Source: Neelides folsomi
Lineage: Eukaryota; Arthropoda; Collembola; Neelipleona; Neelidae
Assembly (NCBI GenBank): GCA_034687125.1
Contig: JAQGBZ010000076.1
Location: 158,649 to 222,648 of the forward strand
Reading direction: 5' to 3'
DNA: 64,000 nt
The notes under the pieces were generated by a model. That model did not search any database and was not told the DNA's origin. It saw only the letters and a program-made list of their open reading frames with translations. Of the stretch, positions 1 to 10,609 are shown one piece after another (the stretch's first letter is position 1; each line of letters starts with the position of its first letter). A program made the position numbers and the translations under genes.

Positions 1-1
1 C

Positions 2-295
2 AATCTGAGTGATCCGGATTTTGCAAAGTTGGCTGTGGACAATTGGTACAACACGAAGAAGGAATACAATTGGGGGGAGCCGCTCGCTTCGAGAAGTTCC
101 GGGTCAATTAAGAAATGGCTCTCATTCACTCAAGTGGTCTGGAAATCCTCAACGGAGATCGGCGTGGGGTTGGCGAGGAAGGGAGGGCCTTTGGAAAGAA
201 CAGTTTTTGTGGTAGCTTACGCTCCGGCGGGAAATATCTTAGGAGAAAATTCAAAGTACTTTAAAGAAAATGTGTTACCTAATGTTGATTATTAA
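2..295 (+). CDS. CAP/SCP-domain protein, GAPR-1-like (3' end only)
   Basis: The reading frame is open from the window edge to a TAA at 293-295, so only the C-terminal ~97 residues are present. Recognisable CAP signatures are FTQVVWKSS (the CAP1-type motif around a conserved W), the following EIGVGLA, and VVAYAPAGNILGE, then a FKENVLP tail. This arrangement matches the Golgi-associated plant pathogenesis-related protein 1 group (GLIPR2) of the CAP superfamily: small proteins without the C-terminal hinge domain of venom allergen-type members. Members can be membrane associated or secreted; their biochemical role is debated. An AATAAA overlaps the stop codon (295-300). The missing 5' part lies outside the window, so signal peptide and length cannot be judged. 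Confidence 0.85.
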   Translation, partial: NLSDPDFAKLAVDNWYNTKKEYNWGEPLASRSSGSIKKWLSFTQVVWKSSTEIGVGLARKGGPLERTVFVVAYAPAGNILGENSKYFKENVLPNVDY

Positions 296-300
296 ATAAA

Positions 301-1105
301 TAGGATTTTATTCTTCGCATTCTCCCTCTTTTTGTCTCATTTTCATGAAAGTTTCACTGATGAAATAAATAAAAAAAATTGAAGCTTATAAATATTATTT
401 ACGATATATTGTACATATTTTATTCAATAATGCATCAAATATAAAGATATTTATCACAAATCATACGAAAAATTCTATTTATTTTAAATAATAAATAATG
501 TACATTAATTATGTAAATATGATCATTAATTATAAATTTTGAAGATAAAGAAGGGCCTAATTTTTTAACCTTCCTTGGATTCATCTGACAATGAATGAAA
601 TCGTTCGTCCGTTTAAACGGGGACGGGGACAGCGAATTCAAAAGCAAAATGGCTTAAACACAACATGTGCGGCATCCATTGGATGAAAAATAAAACTTTA
701 CGTTTATTCAGAATTATATATTCTTAAGTTAAAAATAACAGAAAACATCAAAATAGATTATCAAAACAAGTTTATGTTTAAAAATTAATACACATTTTAT
801 TCAAAAATCAATTCGAAAATGCGTGATAAATAATATAAGATAAAAATAATAAAATTATTTTTTTAACGTAAATTGGTAATTGGTAATTTGTAAATTGTAA
901 ATTGATATTAGGTATGTATTCATATTATTTATTCATATTATAGAGTATATAAAATAATAAAACATTAGTATACGTTTAACAACTAATTTAAATTATTTAT
1001 ATAAAATTCGGATTTCAAAAAAATGTACATTAAAATTACAAACATTGAAATTCCATTTGTTTAACACTTGTGTGTTTGGTTAACTTTCCATTTTCACAAA
1101 ATGAT
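301..1105. other. AT-rich intergenic stretch
   Basis: Intergenic between the CAP gene end and the zinc-finger gene stop. Very AT-rich with several poly(A)-signal-like hexamers. Short open frames here have no recognisable protein features. Nothing supported. Confidence 0.5.
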
Positions 1106-1489
1106 TTATTGAACATTTAAATGCTTTTCACCATTATGAGCTAATATAGCGTGCTTTATTAAATTTCCACAGCATGAAAAAGCCTTTTTACAAATTTTAC
1201 AGTTATATGGTTTTTCACCTGTGTGAAATCTTATGTGAATGTTCAAACTTCCACTCATTGAAAATGCTCTATTGCACATGTTACATTTAAATGGGTTTTC
1301 ACCTGTGTGGACTCTAAAGTGGGATACCAAACTTCCACTTACTGAAAACACTTTATTGCACATAATACATTTAAATGGTCTTAAACTTGTGTGAAATTTA
1401 ATGTGCTTTATTAAATCTCCATATCGTGAAAATGATTTTTGACATCTCTCACATTTATAATTTTGTACTTGACCACTGATTTGATTCAT
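1106..1489 (-). CDS. C2H2 zinc-finger protein, four fingers
   Basis: A single-exon frame of 127 residues with four consecutive C2H2 fingers, each starting with the (Y/F)xCxxC pattern: YKCERC, FKCIMC, FKCNMC and YNCKIC. Fingers 1-3 end H-x3-H, and finger 4 ends H-x4-H. Linkers between fingers are HTGENPF and HTGEKPY, the classic DNA-binding linker, and the first is the variant HTSLRPF. There is no KRAB, BTB or ZAD domain, so the protein is short. It is probably a sequence-specific DNA-binding protein of the nucleus, but short clustered zinc-finger genes of this kind may also be young duplicates. A damaged tandem copy lies directly upstream on the same strand (1707-2089), sharing the same start MN.I and finger order. 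Confidence 0.7.
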   Translation of the reverse strand: MNQISGQVQNYKCERCQKSFSRYGDLIKHIKFHTSLRPFKCIMCNKVFSVSGSLVSHFRVHTGENPFKCNMCNRAFSMSGSLNIHIRFHTGEKPYNCKICKKAFSCCGNLIKHAILAHNGEKHLNVQ

Positions 1490-1706
1490 TTTAATTATCC
1501 TTTATTCTTACTTTAATACAAATAATCAAATATAATCTTCTTCAACGGTTACTTAATTTTCTCATATGATAGTTCTGCTTTTATTTTTTGATTGATTTGA
1601 TTTATAGGTAGTTTAATTACTAAATATATATAATATATAGATTATATAGGATACAATTGTTAGTTCAAAAGTCGTTTGTTGTCTCAAAGTTAAGTTTAGT
1701 TTAGTC

Positions 1707-2089
1707 TCATAGCACAGCTGTATCATTTTTCCCTATTAAGCAAACTCGATTGTGACAATTTAAACTTCCGTTAGATGAAAATGCCTTATTGCATATTCGA
1801 CATTTATATGGTTTTTCGACCGTATGTATTCTTATGTGTGTTGTTAAATTTCCACTGCGGGAAGATTCTTTATTGCACATTATACATTTAAATGGTTTCT
1901 CGCCTGTGTGAACTTTGATGTGTTCAATTAAATCTGCTTTTGTTGAAAATTCTTCATTTCACATTTAAACGGTTTTAAACTTGTGTGAGCTCTAATGTGT
2001 TTAAATAAATCTCCATGCTGCAAAAATGATTTGTTACATCTTTCACATGTATAGAGATTTACTTTCTTTTCAAAATTAATATGATTCAT
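1707..2089 (-). pseudogene. Broken tandem copy of the C2H2 zinc-finger gene
   Basis: Read from 2089 downwards, it starts MNHINFEKK and gives a good first finger (YTCERC ... HIRAHTSLKPFKC). It then loses the second CxxC: after FKCEM about 8 bases (the region coding the second Cys) are missing, shifting the frame and hitting a stop within nine codons. In the shifted frame the rest continues as clear finger sequence (EHIKVHTGEKPFKCIMCNKE, then KPYKCRICNKAF). The last finger is also eroded (CHNRV instead of the second H-x3-H). It aligns finger for finger with the intact neighbour at 1106-1489, so it is best read as a tandem duplicate that has been lost, unless the deletion is a sequencing error. 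Confidence 0.7.
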
Positions 2090-5000
2090 TAAAGTATCCT
2101 TTGTTCGTACTTTGCTACAAAAAACAAATAGGTAAATTAACTTTTTAATGCTTATTTTCTCCTCTTATATTTATATTGTATAATTGTAGATATTATAAAT
2201 AAAACATGAATTATTTTATTTTTATCAATATTTATAAAATATTAAATATTCTTTAAATATATGCTACTACTTAATTGTTAGATAATATATCAACCTTGGA
2301 ATATAATTTGTAGCTTTTGCTATAATGTGGAGATAATTCCACGCAGAGAAATAAAATAATATTTTAATACAGCATATGAGTTTGAGGAAATACTCTTTTA
2401 TTTATTCTGTACTGTATAGGTATATGTAATATCTACCATGTATCTAAATCTAATATCTATCTACCTCGTGGATTATAATCATAAATATAGTTACTTTCTA
2501 AGAATATTTCCCTCTTAATCTTCTAAAAGGGCATTTTCTATTAAAAGTTATTTATTGTTAATATTATATTTAATTTCAGAAGTAATCTTAATGTTTAAAG
2601 CATATTTTGGTTTAGTGATATAAAAAGAAAGAATCTTTCCTTTGTTGGTGAAAAGGAGGATCAATTGATTTCAGATGATTTTTGCCTTAAAGGATGCTAT
2701 CAATGAGAGATAAAAAATGCTCCGATTTGTGTCAAAATCCTTTTTGCAACTTTCCTTCCAAAATCTACCGATTCCTTTCAAATTCTCTGAGATAACGCAA
2801 AAACTCAAACGACCAAACTTTCCCAATAATCAGCGAATTTCCAATAGGTATGAATCAGAATTAAAATGGTTAGATAAAATTAATAACATTGTAAATTCAC
2901 TAAACAATTGAACTAACACGAAGACATGAAGGTCAAGAGAAAAAATCAAATAAATTTTTCCAAACTTTGGATGAAAACTCTTTTTATAAGATTAGTTTTT
3001 TGTAAGGCTATTCATTTGAGGATTTAAGACTTTGTTCAAAGTTTGAAGGGCCAAGCAATAGTGAAGATTCGACAGGTTTAAAAGTAAATCGTCTTTATTC
3101 GAAAAAGCTCTTAACAGCTTTCCAATGCTTCTTTCACTTCACTTCATTTATTTTCCCAAATGGCTTAAACCAAATATTCTTTAATCCTTGTAACTCAAAA
3201 TCTTTGCTGAAATCATAAAATTCTCATAGTACACATCTTTTTTAATCCAAACATCAAATATTATTCAAATCGTTTATTCAAATCAAGCACTACTACTACT
3301 ACTACTACAATATATGGTAGTTCTTTCATTGTTTATTATAAGCCTTAGAAAGCACACGTGCTCTTTCGCTCTATCCCTTAAATAATAATCAATGAATAAT
3401 AAACCGCATAAATTATAGAAAATGTATTTCCATGTCCTACAATTTTCTTTTTTTAATGGGAAACCCCAAAACAAAACATAAACTCCCACAAGTTTGTGAA
3501 AATATCAAAATAATGCATATTGTGTAAAATATTGTGAATTGAGTAGGTTCTTACCTAACGGTCAATTGACCAAGCAGTAAAAGTATCAAATTTCAAAATA
3601 AAAGTACAAAGAACGTTCCTTAACCAAGAAATGACATTAGTATTTAACATGAGTATAGCATTAGCAGTATGTATTGTCGGCACCATTCACTTATCGTTAA
3701 TAATCCTCCTTTGCTCAACCCCAAACAAAGGGAAATGTGTTCTCCATAAAGTGCATCCATTGAAGGTTGTCTTAAAGGGACATAGAGGGTTTTTGTGTTG
3801 GTATTAAAAGTGTAAAAAAGAATAGCAAACTGTGAGTTGTCACGAGTGTGTTGTTATGTGAAGTCTGAAGGGTTGGTTGAAGAAGCCGCTGGTTGAGCTT
3901 AAATATAAACTTCATATTCTTCACATTCATCCAAGAGGTATTAAATTGGTTCTAAAATAAAGGGGCTCTCTGAGCCTCCAGCTTTCCTCTCATGTAATGT
4001 GTGCGTGAGTGTTCATGTTATAATAAATGAGGGAGGCTGAGGGAGCCCTTGGAGCCGGGGATTTATGTCTTCCAGGGAGGAATCCTTCGACCCTCTCCAT
4101 TAGAAATTGCCCTTCTCCTCCGTTTACATTTTGTATGAAGTTGGACGGGGAGGTTCTCAGCTTTCCACCCCCAGGGCCTCCAGACTCAGCCGAGTCATCC
4201 GAATCAATACATTTATTCCTCCCTCAACCTCCCTCCCCTTCTTCACGATCCTCCGTTGAAATTAACTGGCTTTAAATATAACAAACCATTAACCCCAACC
4301 GGAGTAACACCCACACAATTGAGGTAAAGACCATCGACTAATTGCTATTAAATTAACCCGACTTCTTCCCCACTCTTCCCACTGCCAGTCCTTTTTAGAG
4401 GATCGATTTTGTCGAAATTTAATTTCTCATACTGACAAAGAGTTAATATTTACTTAATGTTAGTTGATGTAAAATGTACTTTGTACTGTACTAAAGTTAA
4501 AATATTAACGTTAATAAATATTTAACAATTATACAGATATTTATGCTGACTGGATTTGATTTAATTTTGTTTAAAAATTTCCATTGAAGGATTTGGAAGG
4601 TAATCTTTTGAATATATTTGTTCTATAGGAATGACGAACAAAGAGAATAAGGCTGTCAAGTGTTTATTAAGATTCATTAAGAATTACATACGATGAGTAA
4701 GGTAAGATTGTATAATTAATCCTATTTTAAAATTCGTTATAAGTATAAAAGTATTTGTTTTATTTAGTATAAAAGTATTTGTACTAATATAACAAAGGAA
4801 TTTTACTGGTGACTTATAATTCTAATTCTAACTTTATTTATTATAGGTATAGGAAGATGAAGTGAAGACGATTTTCATTATCAATAGCAAAAGTGCGCAT
4901 GAAGTCTGCAATTTTTTTATTTACTTGGGATTGTGATAAATTCATTTGGAATTTGGCTGATAAGCTTCAATGGACCAACTTGAATTCTAGATAAATTTTA

Positions 5001-5395
5001 CACTTTTTGTAATTTCTCAATTTTTAAAGCTTCGTTCTGTTATAAAAGTGTTCATTTTCCGTTTGTGGCTTACACTTGAAGAAATAAATGACGAATTAAC
5101 GACTGACTGACGAGTTGGCGAAACCGGATACGCAAAACCCTAAAGTTTTAAATATTCATCAGAATTCATAACTTAAACTTCACGAGAAACATAAAGGTCA
5201 GTCAATAAATTCTGATTCATATGTACATTTACAATTATATATCATAATTTAAAAGAAAAACTCAAGTACAACTTTGCAATTAATTTATTGGCCCTTTTTG
5301 CGTAATATTTTGTTAATAAGCAATATGATAATTAATAAGAAGTCTTAAGTAAAGCAAAAATCATATTTAATTTCATTTAGGTCTGATATTTAACG
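2090..5395. other. Long intergenic region, no supported gene
   Basis: Contains an (ACT)n microsatellite at about 3290-3308 and a stretch at about 3960-4390 that is much richer in G, C and C/T runs than its surroundings. Open frames at 2717-2911 (64 residues) and 4027-4275 (82 residues, Pro/Ser-rich) lack domain features and were not called. The last few hundred bases probably hold the promoter and a non-coding first exon of the RING gene, because a TTTCATTTAG acceptor-like site ends at 5380, 15 bases before its ATG. Confidence 0.5.
3290..3308. repeat. (ACT)n microsatellite
   Basis: About six perfect ACT trinucleotides in a row. It produces a serine run in the antisense frame, which is not a gene. 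Confidence 0.8.
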
Positions 5396-7192
5396 ATGAC
5401 GGCTTTCGGTGTGAGTCCTTCGTTTTCCTCCACCTTGAACCAAAAGGAAGATTTCGAATGTCCGATCTGCTTGGATGTTTTGCTTCCTCCTGTCTTCATG
5501 TGTCCGATTGGCCATCCGATTTGCAATGAGTGCTACCCGAAGTTGAAGGAATGTCCTATGTGCCGTCAACCGCTGCCGATCAATCCATTCAGAAACATCG
5601 TGTACGAAAACCTCACAAAGAACTTTCCCTACCCTTGCAAAAACAAGTTCGTGGGATGCCAAGTGACGATCAAAGTAGCGGATTTCAAATTGCACGAATT
5701 TGACTGTCGATATGAGTAAGTCATTTAAATCATATATTTAATATTTAAATATTAATATTTTGGAATAATTAAATAGGTAAGATGTTTCAGTCGATGTATG
5801 GAATGATATATTATTTTATGAATTTGAAGGAAACTTCCTCATTGCCGAATGCTTGGCTTTGCTCCGAATTGTAACCAGCTGAATGTCAAAGATGAACTCA
5901 TTTCACATTTGTTTGATAATCATCCTGAAGTCAAAGTTGGGTTTTCTCCAGCCGTTGAGATCGAACAAGAACTGTCAATGACGAATCCAAATTCAAATCG
6001 GACTTATTATCATGACATCTTCTACTCCTATCATTCACACTTGATGCAAAATGAGACGTTGACGCCTCACTTCCTCGCCCTGTACGAACAAGTGTTTTAC
6101 ATCCAATGCATTGTCCGGAATGGAATCGTCAAATGGTTTCCAATCATTGCTTCTTCCCATCGAACTGCCCGGATGTTCAAAGTCAAATTTAGGATTTCGT
6201 CACCCAGAATGGTAAATACAAATTATATTACAAATACAAATTACAATTAACCTTTACAATTAGTTTTACAGTGAAATTAATCCATCAATTATTTTACCAA
6301 TATTTACACTAAAACTTTGCAAATAACATTATCAACTTTAGTTTTTTATCTTTGATTTCATTTTAACCACAAATTCCGCTAGCACAATTTGTATTTTTTT
6401 AAATTTTTTCTAATATATTGCAATGTTATTATATTACATTCAAAGATTGACCTAAGGTTTATTCTTTAATATTTGTGCATTCTTATTTTGTTTTGTCAAT
6501 GTTTCGCCAATATTTTGTTCCTTCAATAATGTAACATAGATAATTTAAGAGGAAATGGCAAAATTGATAACGGTATTTTTTTCAGAATTGCAAACTTGAA
6601 TGGGAAGGAGATGTGATAGGAATGGACTACATTGAAAACGCGATTAAATCCGACGGACCAATTTTTTGCCTCCCACGTTCCTTCCTCACTTCTTACTCAA
6701 CCATTGGAGATCGGGGACAGTTGAAATGGAAATTGTTTGTCAAGATCGACCGTCTCGCTCCCCACGGATCTCCATGCAAGCAAGAGCTGAGACTCAGCGA
6801 AGTTCTCAAAACAGACGAGGGGTTTTACACAATGGTTAAAAATGCATTGGTGTCCAAAGGGGCTGAGTTCGAAGCTATGATGATTCACCCTGGAGTTGCG
6901 TGCCAAAACTGCGACCTGACCCCCATTGTGGGAAATCGGTTCAAATGCATTGAATGCCCCAACTTCAACCTCTGCACGGAATGTGAAGGGAAAAAAGTTC
7001 ATGATCATCACATTTTCTTAAGGATCTCGGATAAGTTCCAACAAGAGAAAATGGTGGCTTTTATGGTAAGCTTTTTAGAATTTCGCTGAACTAATGATTA
7101 AATTATTTTGAAAGTTTAATAAATTGAATATTTATTAAATATTTTAGTCAAAATGGCAAAACCAAGAAACTCCCGGTATCTGCAACGTATAA
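5396..7192 (+). CDS. RING/SIAH-type E3 ubiquitin ligase-like protein with added ZZ zinc finger
   Basis: Exons 5396-5715, 5830-6211, 6586-7065 and 7148-7192 join in phase to 408 residues. Residues ~22-57 are a RING (CPICLDVLLPP...CPIGHPIC..CY....CPMC). It is followed by the SIAH/SINA double zinc finger (CKNKFVGC...H-x3-C, then CRMLGFAPNC...H-x4-H) and a region ~150-330 in the position of the TRAF-like substrate-binding domain. Unusually, residues ~337-381 form a ZZ finger: ACQNC, CIEC, LCTEC, then HDHH. SIAH proteins are RING E3 ligases that mark substrates for proteasomal degradation, and ZZ fingers bind peptides or N-termini. The pair in one chain is not a combination I recognise as standard. 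The ZZ lies in the same exon as SIAH-like sequence, so it is not a gene-model fusion. The final exon codes only 14 residues. Confidence 0.85.
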
Positions 7193-8628
7193 CATAAAAG
7201 GTAAAAGAAGCCAAATGTTTCATTTATTTCTGTAAATTAAATTAAATATAAATTAAATTTGAACCAGATCCAAATGGTGTTGTTTGAAATTAATGTTTTT
7301 ATGAGATTCGAAAAAATTCGATTTCCGACCTCTTATTGACCAATTAAAGAACAGTATATAAGTTCTAATATTTAATTAAATATTAAAACTCTAATGTATG
7401 TGTATGATATTTATTATTTGAGGAATTGACTTAATGAGAAATTTTTAATTTTTGTAATATACATAAATAAAATTTGCATTTATGAATACAAATACATCAC
7501 GTTGTATCAGACCAAATCAAAAAAGAAATATATAAATATTTATGTAAACTAACTAAATATCATAAAGACTTAAAATGTGTAAAGATTTCACATATTGTGT
7601 TGTTAAAGAATAATGAATTGAAAGAACTCCTATAATATTCATGAATTGTAATTATGATTTCAATTGTTGTTAAAAAATAATGTATACCTTACCATTTTGT
7701 AATGAATTAGTGAAATGAATTTTTCTCACTTCGGTTATGATTCCTATAAGATGTAAAGGTTTTGATATTTACCCTAAGAAATGAACTAACTTTTACCAAG
7801 TTTCTTTCATTAAACTATGAATTTCCTATAATTTAACTATAAATTATATTTATGACTTTTCAATCACTTGTTATACTTTAATTGTTATATGCATTAGTTT
7901 TTATGTGATATTAATTTCCGATTTCGATAATCTTACTTAAAGTTAATACCTTGTATATAATAAATAGTACCTATAAACTATAATTAATAGGTAATTGAAC
8001 AAATGAATTCAACATCACATCCTTGTAATATTTTAGATCTTAAATATTCTTTAAATAACTACTAATCTTTGTAAATAAACTTATGGTTTATATGAAACTG
8101 TATAGGATCAAAACATTTCCTAACGATCAAGACATATCTTCTACCAAAACATGAATTTCAATCTTCCTAATAATGAAGTGTTTAAACTATTTTATGTACA
8201 ATAACAATAAGAATGAAAACTTCAATGCTATTCTTAAACAAAGAAATACAAATAAGTATTTTGTTATGAATTACCTATATTTGAATTATTGTAAATATGA
8301 GTATTTAAAGACGAGGGTTTCAATATGAAGACTTTAACTTATTCATATCAATAATTAATGCACTGAATGTTAATTTACAAAACAATTATTAAATCTTGCC
8401 AAAACATTGACTGCAACTGACCAATTCTTAATCTAAATGCTATTTTGAGTATTTATATAAAAGATCTTTGTTAGTCTAGTGAGAATAGCGAAAATAAAAA
8501 AAAATTAAAATACCATCATTTGTTTTTATTTCAATTCATTTTATAATCATTATACCATAACAATATTTCAGTTTATTTTTCTCGCTCGTTTCAATACATT
8601 TCTTAGTTTTTGCATTTTTTCCTTCTTT
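7193..8628. other. AT-rich intergenic stretch between convergent genes
   Basis: Separates the 3' ends of the RING/ZZ gene and the GILT gene. Low-complexity AT sequence; no coding exon, repeat unit or structural RNA was recognised. Confidence 0.5.
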
Positions 8629-9541
8629 TTACAACTTTTTAAGTTCATCACAAGCTTCAGCCGCATGACCAATTTTATCACAAATGACTTGTAAGAAATT
8701 TGCTTCGCTGTCTCTCATGTCTTCTTCAGTCCACAAATGATCAAACATGATCCAAGGAACGTAATAAAGCGGAGGATTGTTCAAACTGTGAGTTCTTTCA
8801 CCCATGTGATTCATCAGTTCGTTTCCGTAAGACTCGATGCAATGCTCAATATGGGAGAATTCAAGTCCAAGGGCTTCTGAGCATTCTGGGCCTGAATTGG
8901 GTGGGTCAATTGAAGCTATGCTGCAATTGATGAAAGCAGCTTGAACTTCCAGAGGGAAATAATAAAGGCCACATAGTTGGACCATGTTCCCTTCGCATTC
9001 GCGTGGACCGTGATGGCATTCAAATTCAAATTGACCATCTTCTCCTTTGAAGGTCTAAAAACATCAATATTTATTGACATTTATATTTCATGTTTTGATA
9101 TTTCATTAATACGTCTTTTAGATTTTTAAACCATTTATATAAAATAATATTATTTTATTATAATTTTTTAGTTCATTAATGTGTTAGTTGGGAGAAAATG
9201 AATTTTAATTATAATACCTCAGCTTTTCCATAAGGAAGGAAATCAATGGAGAAAAATTTGTTAACTCCGCCGAATTTCTGGAACGTTGGGAAAAGTTGGT
9301 TGTTGATGAATCTTCTCGAGTCTGGACAAAGAGACTCGTAGTAAACTGATACAACAACTGGCTAAAACCATTAAAATGTTCGATTTAATATTCAATTATT
9401 TTAATAAATTCCATTCAAAGTACCATGTTTTGATGAATAAAATTAAATATTGATTAAATGACGCTGCTTTACCTTATCTTGCCCATAAGCAATAGAACTT
9501 AAAGTGAAAATCACCAGGATGGATAACAGTAAAGAATTCAT
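8629..9541 (-). CDS. GILT-family lysosomal thiol reductase
   Basis: Exons 9473-9541, 9218-9361 and 8629-9054 give 212 residues. The protein starts with a signal peptide (MNSLLLSILVIFTLSSIAYG). Exon 2 carries the active-site strand VSVYYESLCPDSRRFI: this is a C-x-x-S form, not the CxxC of vertebrate GILT. Exon 3 has the family signature CHHGPRECEGN followed by MVQLCG and further conserved cysteines. GILT reduces disulfides of proteins entering lysosomes. In arthropods members are linked to immunity, and CPxS variants are common there. Loss of the second active-site Cys should weaken disulfide reduction by the usual two-Cys mechanism. Length fits the family (about 200-250 residues). Confidence 0.88.
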
Positions 9542-10609
9542 CTTAAAGGGGTTAATATCTACACCAATCAATACAACTATATTTGATGGCCGTGACTTTA
9601 ATTAATGAAATGTTGAAAATATTTAAAATGAACCTTTTATACCGCAAATCATTTGGTAATCTTTATAACTTTAAGTGGAAAATGATTTTGGTGAATATTA
9701 ATAGCATATCCGTTATCTTCAACATTTTTGATCTTGAATGTTTAGACACAATGAAAAATATATTATCGACGAGCCATCATAACATGATATGAAAACTGAT
9801 AATGGACGGTCTTTAAATGTCACAAAATAAAGCAACTTGGTAATAGTCCTTGACTTGCTTGAAATTAAAATTAATAGAGTTAACAATATAGAGTACGTAG
9901 TACGTACTATTTATATACGAAATTGCTCACAACATTTGATTTATAATATTTGATTTATAATTCAACGTTCAAAAATATTGTTTTTATATCACATATGGTA
10001 TTTATATTGTACTGATATGTTTACTATTAGATAGATTCATTCAAATGTACTTGTATATTGTTCAGATTTTACTTTGAAGTTAAATGATTCAAATCACGTA
10101 GACGTTTTACCATTTAATAATTGAAGTTGAAAAGCGGTGAGTTGAAAGATAGAAATGAATTGGCAAATTATTTTAAAGATTATGTACGAGTAGACATTTA
10201 TTTTACATATTTTGAGCTTTCTTTATACAAATATAAAAGTGAATATTATATTATAGCAAAGTTAAATATTTAAAGTATGAATGTATTAATTGGCACACGA
10301 GTCATTTATATTAAATTAAGTACAAAAGTTAATTTTTTTAAATACATTATATACTGTTTTATATAAAAAGGCATTGGGAGACATTTATTGCCAAAACTTG
10401 ATTGTTTCACTATCAGTCAATGACATCTAATAACTGTTATAAAATTGAATTAATGAGAGTGAACAAGCTAAATTAATTAAATCACGATTGGTTTAGTGCA
10501 CCTTTAGTTCACACAATGTTTGATCAAAAGTATAATAAATTGACAAGTTATTAAAGTCAGGGTATTTTAAATTAATAAATAGGGCAGAGCAATAAGTTGA
10601 CTTGGACGA
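9542..10609. other. Intergenic, AT-rich
   Basis: Upstream of GILT and downstream of the small membrane-protein gene (both on the minus strand). A short frame at 9583-9792 has no protein character. Nothing supported. Confidence 0.5.

Noticed and set aside
2717-2911. 64-residue frame beginning MLRFVSKSF
   Set aside because: Too short, no domain, and no neighbouring exons that extend it convincingly.
3283-3489. 68-residue minus-strand frame with a Ser run
   Set aside because: The Ser run comes from the (ACT)n microsatellite. There is no start context or domain.
4027-4275. 82-residue Pro/Ser-rich frame
   Set aside because: Low complexity from the C/T-rich island; no splice partners, signal peptide or family features.
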